DNA of 6,414 bases, taken from NCBI GenBank assembly GCA_030428745.1, contig JAUIEG010000157.1, positions 1 to 6,414 on the forward strand, read 5' to 3'. This DNA comes from Alphaproteobacteria bacterium (GTDB lineage: Bacteria > Pseudomonadota > Alphaproteobacteria > Caulobacterales > Parvularculaceae). Shown one piece after another: positions 1-5,138 of the stretch. The notes beneath the pieces were generated by a model. That model was not told where the DNA came from. It searched no databases and saw only the letters and a list, made by a program, of their open reading frames with translations. Both the position numbers and the translations under genes were made by a program. Within the stretch, counting starts at the first letter, position 1; the number at the start of each line of letters is the position of its first letter.

Positions 1-390
1 CTTGTTTTCAACATCGGAAAGCTCGCGCTGCAACTCCAGGAAATTCGTGTTGGCTTTAAGGTCCGGATAGGCTTCTGCGAGGGCGAAAAGCTTGCCGAGC
101 GCGGCGCCGAGAACGCCTTCCGCCGCGCCTTGCGCTGCGGGCCCATGCGCGGCCTGTGCGGCGTTGCGCGCCTGTATCACAGCGTCCAGCGTGTCTTTTT
201 CATGGGTCGCATAACCCTTCACCGTCTCAACGAGATTGGGGATCAGGTCATGGCGCTGGCGCAACTGCACGTCGACATCGGCGAAAGCCTGCTCCGTGCG
301 CTGAGAAAGCGCGACGATGCGGTTATAGATGCCGATAATGAAGACGGCGAGAACGACGATAAGGCCGATGAGGATGAGTATACCGGACAT
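1..390 (-). CDS. lemA: LemA family protein, C-terminus cut off by the window edge
   Basis: The first 130 residues of a LemA family protein are present. The family is usually about 185-200 residues, so the last third lies outside the window. Residues 3-22 form one very hydrophobic helix (ILILIGLIVVLAVFIIGIY), which should anchor the protein in the inner membrane with a helical domain behind it. Family hallmarks follow: AFADVDVQLRQRHDLIPNLV at about 35-54, VKGYATHE at 57-64 and LKANTNFLELQRELSDVENK at 111-130. The role of LemA is poorly defined; it is often found near peptidases or TPM-domain proteins, none of which is visible here. The ATG at 390 follows a good AGGAGA site at a normal distance. 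It lies 91 bases downstream of the SDR gene on the same strand but has its own promoter candidate in the gap. The family call is firm and the function is not. Confidence 0.93.
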   Translation of the reverse strand, partial: MSGILILIGLIVVLAVFIIGIYNRIVALSQRTEQAFADVDVQLRQRHDLIPNLVETVKGYATHEKDTLDAVIQARNAAQAAHGPAAQGAAEGVLGAALGKLFALAEAYPDLKANTNFLELQRELSDVENK

Positions 391-429
391 GCGGTCTCCT
401 TTAGCATGGTGCGCGACGCAATATGGGGC

Positions 430-457
430 GCAAGTCCCTGATATATAGGGCGCTTGC
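430..457. repeat. Imperfect inverted repeat over the lemA -10 box
   Basis: GCAAG (430-434) pairs with CTTGC (453-457). Inside these, CCCT (436-439) pairs with AGGG (447-450), with a small unpaired T on one side and CG on the other. The centre is the AT-rich GATATAT that carries the -10 box. There is no T-run on the minus-strand downstream side, so a repressor site is more likely than a terminator. Confidence 0.45.
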
Positions 458-470
458 CTGTCCCCCGCAA
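442..470 (-). promoter_or_regulatory. Candidate sigma-70 promoter of lemA
   Basis: Read on the minus strand, TTGCGG (470 to 465) is followed by exactly 17 bases and then TATATA (447 to 442). This would start transcription near 435 and give a leader of about 45 bases before the lemA ATG. Both boxes fall inside inverted repeats, described separately. The call rests on box similarity and spacing alone. Confidence 0.5.
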
Positions 471-479
471 TGTTTGCGG
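465..479. repeat. Short perfect inverted repeat at the end of the SDR gene and over the lemA -35 box
   Basis: CCGCAA (465-470) and TTGCGG (474-479) are perfect complements with a three-base centre. The repeat starts 3 bases beyond the SDR stop codon, and one arm is the lemA -35 candidate. It could fold as a small hairpin at the end of the SDR message or serve as a protein site at the promoter. No U-tract follows. Confidence 0.4.
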
Positions 480-481
480 CC

Positions 482-1255
482 CTATTGCGCCGTGATGCCG
501 CCGTCAATCTTGAACTCCGAAGCCGTAATATAGCGCGACTCGTCGGAGGCGAGATAAAGGACGCAATACCCCACATCCTCGGGCTCGGCGAGGCGCTTCC
601 ACGGGATCTGCTGGACCAGGCGTTTCTCGCCCTCATCGCCGCCGCCGCCCAGGGCAATCAGCGGATCGATAATCGGCGTTCTGGTGAACACGGGGTGTAC
701 GGAATTGCTGCGAATATCATAGCCTGATCTTGCGCAATGAAGGGCAATCGATTTCGACATCATCCACACCGCCGCTTTCGCCGTGTTGTAGGCGATCATA
801 TTGCCATCGGCGATCATGCCGGCGACAGAAGAAATGTTGATGATGGACCCGGGTTGCGAGTCCTTGAGATAAGGCATCGCAAGCTGCGTTCCCATGAAAA
901 TCGAGTCGACATCGATCGCCTGCGTCCGGCGCCAGTTTTCTTCCGTTTCGGTTTCAATGCTGCCGAACGTGCCGATGCCGGCGTTGTTGATAAGCGTGTC
1001 GACGCCGCCCATGGCGCCCGCGGCTGCCTCTAATGCGGTTTTCCATTCATCGCGGCTTGTCACGTCATGGCGCGCCGCGCCCGCAGCGCCCGGATGTTTT
1101 TCGTTGATCTCGGCGGCGGTCGCCTCAGCCCCGTCGCCGTTGACGTCCGTGATGAAAACTTTCGCCCCTTCGTCGGCGAGCATGCGCGCAAAACAGGCGC
1201 CGAGCCCCTGCGCACCGCCAGTGATGAAAGCCTTTTTACCGCTGACCCGTCCCAT
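482..1255 (-). CDS. Classical short-chain dehydrogenase/reductase (SDR), NAD-type
   Basis: This 257-residue cytoplasmic Rossmann-fold oxidoreductase has the usual classical SDR length. The cofactor loop TGGAQGLG is at 12-19, an acidic residue (D37) ends beta-2 and suggests NAD rather than NADP, and D64-V65 contacts the adenine. NNAG is at 90-93, the catalytic Ser is in NISS (140-143), and Y156-x3-K160 is the catalytic pair. The C-terminus has the usual IDGGITAQ. The sequence style is that of secondary-alcohol, cyclopentanol or hydroxysteroid dehydrogenases, but the substrate cannot be read from it. The fourth tetrad residue, normally Asn after the alpha-4 start, appears to be Asp115 in AIDVDS. 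The ATG at 1255 was chosen over an upstream in-frame start at 1363 because it follows AGGAG and matches the family N-terminus. An operator-like palindrome lies 35 bases upstream. Confidence 0.93.
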   Translation of the reverse strand: MGRVSGKKAFITGGAQGLGACFARMLADEGAKVFITDVNGDGAEATAAEINEKHPGAAGAARHDVTSRDEWKTALEAAAGAMGGVDTLINNAGIGTFGSIETETEENWRRTQAIDVDSIFMGTQLAMPYLKDSQPGSIINISSVAGMIADGNMIAYNTAKAAVWMMSKSIALHCARSGYDIRSNSVHPVFTRTPIIDPLIALGGGGDEGEKRLVQQIPWKRLAEPEDVGYCVLYLASDESRYITASEFKIDGGITAQ

Positions 1256-1289
1256 GATCCGTCTCCTCTTGTTCTCTTCGCGACAGCTT

Positions 1290-1303
1290 ATCCCAGTTGG
1301 GAT
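1290..1303. promoter_or_regulatory. Operator-like palindrome between the SDR gene and a divergent membrane protein gene
   Basis: ATCCCA (1290-1295) and TGGGAT (1298-1303) are perfect 6-base arms around a two-base GT centre. The site lies 35 bases upstream of the SDR start and about 100 bases upstream of the divergent gene, where a repressor of the SDR gene would bind. I could not place a convincing -35/-10 pair beside it, and no regulator gene is visible in the window. Confidence 0.45.
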
Positions 1304-1402
1304 GGAAACGAAGACGCTTTTGCAGTTCCGGCGGTATGCGGGCGGCGTCATGCCGCAATGCACGGCGCCCTCGGCGGCGCTAATTTACAGCGTGGAGGCC
1401 GT

Positions 1403-1774
1403 ATGCACGCGATGAAGAAGAATCAGCGCAACCGCGCCGGCAAAGGCATTGACTGGCGGCTGACCAGATTTTTGCTCTCACACCTCGCCCTTGGCGCGGT
1501 GAGCGGGTGGATCTTCGTCGGTGCGCTTTTCTATTTCAATGTCGGCGGCCTTGGCGATCTGATCGCTGATCCGGTTTCAGGCCCGCTCGCCGCCGTCATG
1601 CTGTTGATTGTGGTGACAATCACCTGGGGCTCCGCCGCTATGGGGACTGCGGTCTTTCTTCTTCCACGCGATGAAGAGGATGAAGACAAAGGTGGAGGAC
1701 GCCGGGCGGGACATTCACTTCTTGCGCCAGCGCTGCAGCCGGCGCCTGTGAGCGTCAAAACGCATCGCTCATAA
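1403..1774 (+). CDS. Small two-helix membrane protein of unknown function
   Basis: I do not recognise a named family for this 123-residue protein. A short basic N-terminus (MKKNQRNRAGK) is followed by two hydrophobic segments at about 24-45 and 61-87, joined by a short loop containing DLIADP. It should therefore sit in the inner membrane with both ends on the same side, probably the cytoplasm by the positive-inside rule. After the second helix comes an acidic stretch (RDEEDEDK, 89-96) and a loose, low-complexity tail rich in Gly, Ala, Pro and Arg. The ATG at 1403 follows GGAGG at a good distance; an in-frame ATG at 1412 is the alternative. The gene is divergent from the SDR gene and convergent with the LysE exporter gene, so it is probably transcribed alone. 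Confidence 0.8.
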   Translation: MHAMKKNQRNRAGKGIDWRLTRFLLSHLALGAVSGWIFVGALFYFNVGGLGDLIADPVSGPLAAVMLLIVVTITWGSAAMGTAVFLLPRDEEDEDKGGGRRAGHSLLAPALQPAPVSVKTHRS

Positions 1775-1794
1775 AGCGTCCTACTTGGCGCCGG
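1739..1794. repeat. Nested inverted repeats around two convergent stop codons, possible two-way terminator
   Basis: The outer arms CCGGCGCC (1739-1746) and GGCGCCGG (1787-1794) are perfect complements. Inside them TGTGAGCG (1747-1754) pairs with CGCTCATA (1766-1773) with one G-T wobble. The innermost GCGT (1752-1755) and ACGC (1760-1763) can form a competing small hairpin around CAAA. The structure covers both stop codons and the 6-base gap, so transcripts from either side would carry it. No T-run is present, so intrinsic termination is uncertain. Confidence 0.45.
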
Positions 1795-2404
1795 ATGTCA
1801 GAAGGTAAAGGCCGAGACCGCCATAGACGCTGGCTGAAATCGCTTTCATGCGGTTCTGCGTTTTCGCCGACTCGACCAGCCTGCGCCGCAAGGCCCCGGC
1901 CGCCAGCGCCACTAGGATCAAGACGCAAGTTCCGGTGAAACTGAATAGCGCGCCAAGCGTCATGATCTGAAGCCAGACCGCGCCTGTTTCCGGATTTGCA
2001 AAGCCGGGCAGGAACGCGAGAAAGAAAAGTCCGACCTTTGGGTTGAAAAGATTTGTGAACGCGCCGGCGCGGAAAGAGTGCAACGGGCTCGCCCTGCCCT
2101 CCGCCCCGAGAGCCGCGGGCTTTTCGACAATGGTGCGAACCGCCAGATAAAGAAGATAAAAACCGCCGACGATCCGGATCAGTGTCAGCGCATGCTCAGA
2201 CGCCGCGAGCATGGCGACCAGGCCCACCGCAGTCGCGACAGTCCAGCCGAGCGCGCCGGCGCCGACGCCAATTGCGGCCGCGATGCCTGCGCGCGCGCCG
2301 CCGCGCGCCGTTGAGGCGAGCGTAAAGGCCATGTCCGGACCTGGCGTGATGTTAAGGAGAAGCGCGCCGCCAAGAAAAAGTGCAAATGGCGCCGCTTCAA
2401 TCAT
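1781..2404 (-). CDS. LysE/RhtB family amino acid exporter
   Basis: This 207-residue inner-membrane protein has the typical length and pattern of LysE/RhtB translocators, which export amino acids or related small molecules using the proton gradient. The family signature TPGPD is at 20-24, followed by a Gly/Ala-rich second helix, the helix LIRIVGGFYLLYLAVRT at about 75-91, FTNLFNPK at 116-123 and FFLAFLPGF at 127-135. About six hydrophobic segments are visible, near 6-26, 40-66, 72-91, 113-135, 145-170 and 187-204. The substrate (Lys, Arg, Thr, homoserine lactone or other) cannot be told from sequence. The ATG at 2404 has only a weak GGTGGTG site upstream. The gene starts 23 bases after the DUF1476 stop on the same strand and is probably co-transcribed with it. 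Confidence 0.93.
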   Translation of the reverse strand: MIEAAPFALFLGGALLLNITPGPDMAFTLASTARGGARAGIAAAIGVGAGALGWTVATAVGLVAMLAASEHALTLIRIVGGFYLLYLAVRTIVEKPAALGAEGRASPLHSFRAGAFTNLFNPKVGLFFLAFLPGFANPETGAVWLQIMTLGALFSFTGTCVLILVALAAGALRRRLVESAKTQNRMKAISASVYGGLGLYLLTSGAK

Positions 2405-2427
2405 TTCACACCACCGCTAGGTCAGGC

Positions 2428-2751
2428 TTATTCGCCGCTTTGAAGTTGTTTCACAGCTTCTGTCATCATCTCCTCCATATGGCGGCGGATCTGATGATCG
2501 GACTGATTGACGCCGGCCGCGTCGAAATCGGCGCGGAGCTTGCGGAAGACGTCTTCATCGCCGGCTTCCTCGAAATCAGCTTTGATGACTTCCTTGGCGT
2601 ACGCGTCGGCCTCGTCTCCGGTCTTGCCCATCAGCTCGGCGGCCCAGAGCCCCAGCAGCTTGTTGCGCCGGGCCTCCGCCTTGAAGCGAAGCTCCGCGTC
2701 ATGGGCGAATTTGTTTTCGAATTTATCCTTGCGGTCGTCGAAGGTCGTCAT
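2428..2751 (-). CDS. DUF1476 protein, zeta-type F1-ATPase inhibitor
   Basis: This 107-residue, highly charged helical protein begins MTTFDDRKDKFENKFAHDAE, the hallmark of DUF1476. In Paracoccus denitrificans this family is the zeta subunit, which binds the F1 part of ATP synthase and blocks ATP hydrolysis through its N-terminal segment. Further family features are RRNKLLGLWAAELMG at 28-42 and the acidic, helical second half ending HMEEMMTEAVKQLQ. In some alphaproteobacteria the protein inhibits only weakly, so the physiological role here is inferred. An in-frame upstream start at 2838 would add 29 residues with no family similarity. The ATG at 2751 fits the family and has GGAG about 10 bases upstream. 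It is divergent from purC, a neighbourhood I recall as common in alphaproteobacteria. Confidence 0.93.
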   Translation of the reverse strand: MTTFDDRKDKFENKFAHDAELRFKAEARRNKLLGLWAAELMGKTGDEADAYAKEVIKADFEEAGDEDVFRKLRADFDAAGVNQSDHQIRRHMEEMMTEAVKQLQSGE

Positions 2752-2811
2752 CGGGGCAAAACTCCAGATCGTCAGCAAAATCAGGGCGGCTGGCTGGCCG
2801 GTGACCGCGTC

Positions 2812-2844
2812 TTTATAGGCGACCGGGGCCCGGCGCAACGCGCC
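2812..2844 (-). promoter_or_regulatory. Candidate promoter of the DUF1476-LysE operon
   Basis: On the minus strand a good -10 box TATAAA (2817 to 2812) has CGTTGC 17 bases upstream (2840 to 2835) or TTGCGC 15 bases upstream (2838 to 2833). The start would be near 2805 and the leader about 50 bases. The -35 area lies in a perfect small inverted repeat, GGCGC (2832-2836) and GCGCC (2840-2844), which might be a regulator site. Confidence 0.4.
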
Positions 2845-2976
2845 TTCCTAAAATGACGCAATGCGCCTGTGGAAAATGTAGCTCCAATGTAAGGGCTGGG
2901 GACTATCATTCAAAGGACAAGGAGCGTAAACCCCCGCTTCTCCCACCGCGCCAGCCGTGCTAGCGAAACGGGAAGG

Positions 2977-2997
2977 CCAGCCTCTTGAGTCGGCTGG
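2977..2997 (+). repeat. Hairpin in the purC leader
   Basis: CCAGCC (2977-2982) and GGCTGG (2992-2997) form a perfect six-base stem with a nine-base loop. Further copies are GGCTGG at 2894-2899 and CCAGCC at 2951-2956, so alternative pairings are possible. The hairpin ends 66 bases before the purC ATG and no T-run follows it. Confidence 0.4.
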
Positions 2998-3063
2998 ACC
3001 CGCCCTGAGCCGCTATTGCCGTGCCGGAAAGATGGCGCGCAAGGCACTGAAAGGATTACGGAA

Positions 3064-3840
3064 ATGGCCCGCCGCAAGCAGATCTACGAAGGCAAGGCGA
3101 AAATCCTGTTCGAGGGCCCGGAGCCAGGCACGATCATCCAGTATTTCAAGGATGACGCAACGGCGTTCAATAACCAGAAAAAAGCGGTGCTGGAGGGCAA
3201 GGGCGTCCTCAATAACCGCATTTCCGAATTCATCATGATGGGCCTGGAGCGCATCGGCGTTCCCACTCATTTCATCAAGCGCCTCAACATGCGCGAGCAG
3301 CTGGTCCGTCATGTGGAGATCGTGCCGCTCGAAGTCGTCGTCCGCAATTACGCCGCCGGGTCGATTTCCAAGCGCCTCGGCATCGAGGACGGCGTCGCCC
3401 TGCCCCGCTCGGTGATCGAATTCTATTTCAAGAATGACGATCTCGGCGACCCGCTGGTTTCCGAAGAACACATCACCGCCTTCAACTGGGCCAACCCCCA
3501 GGAAATCGACGACATGATGGCCCTGGCGCTCAGGGTGAACGACTACCTGTCGGGGCTCTTCGCCGGGGTCGGCATCAAGCTCGTCGATTTCAAGATTGAG
3601 TTTGGCCGCCAGTATGAAGGCGACATGATGCGCCTCATCGTCGCCGACGAGATCAGCCCGGACAGTTGCCGTTTGTGGGACATGGAAACCGGGCACATCA
3701 TGGACAAGGACCGTTTCCGCCAGGATCTTGGCGATGTCACCGACGCTTATCGGGAAGTCGCCCGGCGCCTCGGCGTCCTGCGCGAGGCGGAAAGCTCCGG
3801 CCAGAGCGGCCCCGTTCTGGTCAGCGACAACGAGAAATAA
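3064..3840 (+). CDS. purC: Phosphoribosylaminoimidazole-succinocarboxamide synthase (SAICAR synthetase)
   Basis: PurC joins CAIR and aspartate with ATP to make SAICAR in de novo purine synthesis, in the cytoplasm. At 258 residues the protein is close to the usual length of bacterial PurC. The N-terminal nucleotide-binding segment IYEGKAKILF is at 7-16. Signature one, PLEVVVRNYAAGS, is at 88-100 and signature two, KLVDFKIEFG, at 172-181. The metal and substrate segment DEISPDSCRLWD is at 195-206. The ATG at 3064 follows AAGGA with 8 bases between and gives the family N-terminus; an upstream in-frame TTG at 3016 is unlikely. In many alphaproteobacteria purS follows directly, but here an unknown gene lies between. 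The last 15 or so residues are a polar tail and are probably disordered. Confidence 0.98.
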   Translation: MARRKQIYEGKAKILFEGPEPGTIIQYFKDDATAFNNQKKAVLEGKGVLNNRISEFIMMGLERIGVPTHFIKRLNMREQLVRHVEIVPLEVVVRNYAAGSISKRLGIEDGVALPRSVIEFYFKNDDLGDPLVSEEHITAFNWANPQEIDDMMALALRVNDYLSGLFAGVGIKLVDFKIEFGRQYEGDMMRLIVADEISPDSCRLWDMETGHIMDKDRFRQDLGDVTDAYREVARRLGVLREAESSGQSGPVLVSDNEK

Positions 3841-3928
3841 ACGAAAATTAGGCGGGCGCTAAGATTCGCCAGGCATGGTCCCGGGGCGCGTCAGAACAAG
3901 CGCGCATATCCAGCATCCAAGAACTGTG

Positions 3929-3960
3929 CGGGTTTGAACACCCGGTCGGGCTCAAGACCC
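3929..3960 (+). repeat. Overlapping alternative hairpins downstream of purC
   Basis: CGGGT (3929-3933) pairs with ACCCG (3940-3944). Next to it GGTC (3944-3947) pairs with GACC (3956-3959). A longer fold excludes both: GGGTTTGA (3930-3937) with TCAA (3952-3955) and ACCC (3957-3960), leaving G3956 bulged, and an inner CCC (3941-3943) with GGG (3948-3950). Competing folds of this kind suggest an RNA regulatory element or processing site between purC and the next gene. No T-run follows. Confidence 0.4.
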
Positions 3961-4057
3961 TGGCAAGCATAGTGAACAAAGCCTTACCGCTTCAGGCGCA
4001 ATGCAAACGGTTTTCCTAAGCCGCCGGAAATCTGTGTTCTGATAGCGTTACAGGGTT

Positions 4058-4780
4058 ATGCCATACGCAGTTTACACATACGGCTCCGGACGCACTGGCT
4101 CAACGCCAGTGTCGGCTCTGCGCCCGACAGCGCCGAACCGACAGCCTGCGAGCGCTCCCAGCCAGGAGGACGACGCCCTTTCGGGCAGCTCTTTACGCAA
4201 TGCGGACGCGCGCAAGCAGGAAGCTGCAAATGCGGCCTCCGCAGACCGGCGGGAGGCTGAGCGTCGCGTCGCCGACCGCGCCGACGACCGCCAGCTTCAA
4301 AACCAGCGCACCACCGGAGAACGCGCCGCCGCCGCAGACCGCAATACCGAAAATCAGCGGGTCGCCGCACAGAAAAACGAAGCCGCGCTGCGCAATGCCG
4401 AAGCCGAGCGTCAGCGCATCGAAGCAGGCAAGAAATCCGATCAAAAATCGGCTGAGGCCGAAGCGGCTGAGGACATTGATGTCAGCGACGCGGACGTGCC
4501 CGCCAGCCGGGAAGTCCGCCCCGAGGACATCAAAAAGCTGGAGCAAATCCGGGCGGATGCGCTTTATCCGTCTCCTCCCACCGCAGAGTCGCGTGAAATC
4601 GCCCAGCGCGCCCACACGCAAATCATCCGCGCCGAGGCTGAGCTCAAAGCCGCGCGCCTCGAAGACTCCATGCAAAAAGCCCGCGAGCAGGCGATCGCCC
4701 AATTTAACGCCAATCAGGCCGTTGCCGCCTATCGCCAGCTTGAGACTTACGCCGGCGAGGGGTCCGGCCTTCTCAACTGA
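4058..4780 (+). CDS. Alanine/arginine/glutamate-rich coiled-coil protein of unknown function
   Basis: This 240-residue protein has no signal peptide, no membrane segment and no cysteine. Residues 1-45 are polar, rich in Gly, Ser, Thr and Pro, and probably disordered. Residues 46-138 are a highly charged Ala/Arg/Glu/Gln helix, likely coiled coil. Residues 139-204 (IDVSDADVP, then IKKLEQIRADALYPSPPTAE at 158-177 and a charged helix) look like a conserved unit, and the end is AAYRQLETYAGEGSGLLN. The 139-204 segment reminds me of the part after the zinc site in SprA-related putative metalloproteases (PF12118), but no HExxH is present, so no protease activity is implied. That resemblance is from memory and weak. 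An in-frame TAG at 4043 rules out a longer start; AGGG sits very close to the ATG. The gene lies between purC and purS. Confidence 0.8.
   Translation: MPYAVYTYGSGRTGSTPVSALRPTAPNRQPASAPSQEDDALSGSSLRNADARKQEAANAASADRREAERRVADRADDRQLQNQRTTGERAAAADRNTENQRVAAQKNEAALRNAEAERQRIEAGKKSDQKSAEAEAAEDIDVSDADVPASREVRPEDIKKLEQIRADALYPSPPTAESREIAQRAHTQIIRAEAELKAARLEDSMQKAREQAIAQFNANQAVAAYRQLETYAGEGSGLLN
4093..4111 (+). repeat. Perfect hairpin inside codons 12-18 of the unknown gene
   Basis: CACTGGC (4093-4099) and GCCAGTG (4105-4111) form a perfect seven-base stem with the five-base loop TCAAC. It starts 35 bases after the ATG, so it could slow early translation or be part of a regulatory or recombination site. 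It codes for ordinary residues (TGSTPV), so chance is possible. Confidence 0.4.
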
Positions 4781-4880
4781 TAATCCCGCCTTCACGGCGC
4801 CAGCATGACGCCTGCCCCACATTGCGCCGCCAGACGGCCCGGTGTATCAGCCCCTGACAGGCGAAAAGCGGGCATGGCTC

Positions 4881-5123
4881 ATGAAAGCGAAAATCACCAT
4901 CACCTTGAAAAACGGCGTTCTTGATCCGCAAGGCGCCGCGATTGAAAGCGCCCTCGCCGGGCTCGGCTTTGACGGCGCACAAGGCGTGCGTCAGGGTAAG
5001 GTGATCGAGATGAAACTCACGGAAACCGACGAAGCGGCGGCGCGCGCGACCGCTGAAGAGATGTGCAAAAAGCTGCTCGCCAATCCCGTGATGGAAAACT
5101 ATTCAATCGAAATTCTGGCGTAG
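4881..5123 (+). CDS. purS: Phosphoribosylformylglycinamidine synthase subunit PurS
   Basis: PurS is the small subunit of the three-part FGAM synthase (PurS, PurQ, PurL), where it helps join the glutaminase to the synthetase for ammonia transfer in purine synthesis. The 80 residues match the family's length and pattern: MKAKITITLKNGVLDPQGAA at the start, GLGFDGAQGVRQGKVIEM near 32-49, and a C-terminal MCKKLLANPVMENYSIE. The ATG at 4881 gives the family N-terminus, but the ribosome site before it is poor. An in-frame GTG at 4842 would add 13 residues and is less likely. The gene lies 100 bases after the unknown gene and 15 bases before the methyltransferase gene. PurQ and PurL, its partners, are not in the window. 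Confidence 0.95.
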   Translation: MKAKITITLKNGVLDPQGAAIESALAGLGFDGAQGVRQGKVIEMKLTETDEAAARATAEEMCKKLLANPVMENYSIEILA

Positions 5124-5138
5124 CCTTCGGACGGGGAC

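Larger units (their letters stand above)
2752..3063. other. Divergent intergenic region between the DUF1476 gene and purC
   Basis: No gene is supported in these 312 bases. The left part holds the DUF1476 promoter candidate. For purC, TATCAT at 2904-2909 could be a -10 box, but no good -35 box stands before it, so the purC start point is unclear. If used, it would give a leader of about 145 bases. An isolated GGAG at 2921-2924 has no start codon after it. A GANTC site (2987-2991), the CcrM methylation target in alphaproteobacteria, lies in the hairpin loop described separately. Complementary six-base segments recur across the region. Confidence 0.6.

Noticed and set aside
1256..1363. N-terminal extension of the SDR gene from 1363
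   Set aside because: The extra 36 residues are not part of the SDR fold, would cover the palindrome at 1290-1303, and lack a ribosome site as good as AGGAG before 1255.
894..1415. Plus-strand open frame of 173 codons over the SDR gene
   Set aside because: It is low-complexity Ser/Ala/Pro-rich antisense of a firm SDR gene and overlaps the start of the real membrane protein gene.
2957..3238. Basic small frame overlapping the start of purC, including an ATG at 3032
   Set aside because: Its Arg/Lys/Ser-rich product is a frame-shifted reading of purC, and there is no good ribosome site before the ATG.
3013..3696. Open frame of 227 codons on the minus strand inside purC
   Set aside because: purC is certain on the plus strand and covers almost all of it; the antisense product has no family features.
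3929..3944. tRNA T-arm-like stem and loop after purC
   Set aside because: The loop has six bases rather than seven, lacks the TTC start, and no acceptor, D or anticodon arms can be drawn around it.
4193..4822. Long open frame on the minus strand opposite the unknown coiled-coil gene (209 codons)
   Set aside because: It is the antisense mirror of the Ala/Arg/Glu-rich plus-strand gene, whose high-GC third codon positions keep the reverse frame open. It has no ribosome site or recognisable domain.
4781..4880. Possible terminator between the unknown gene and purS
   Set aside because: Only four-base GGCG/CGCC matches are seen, with no T-run; too weak to call.
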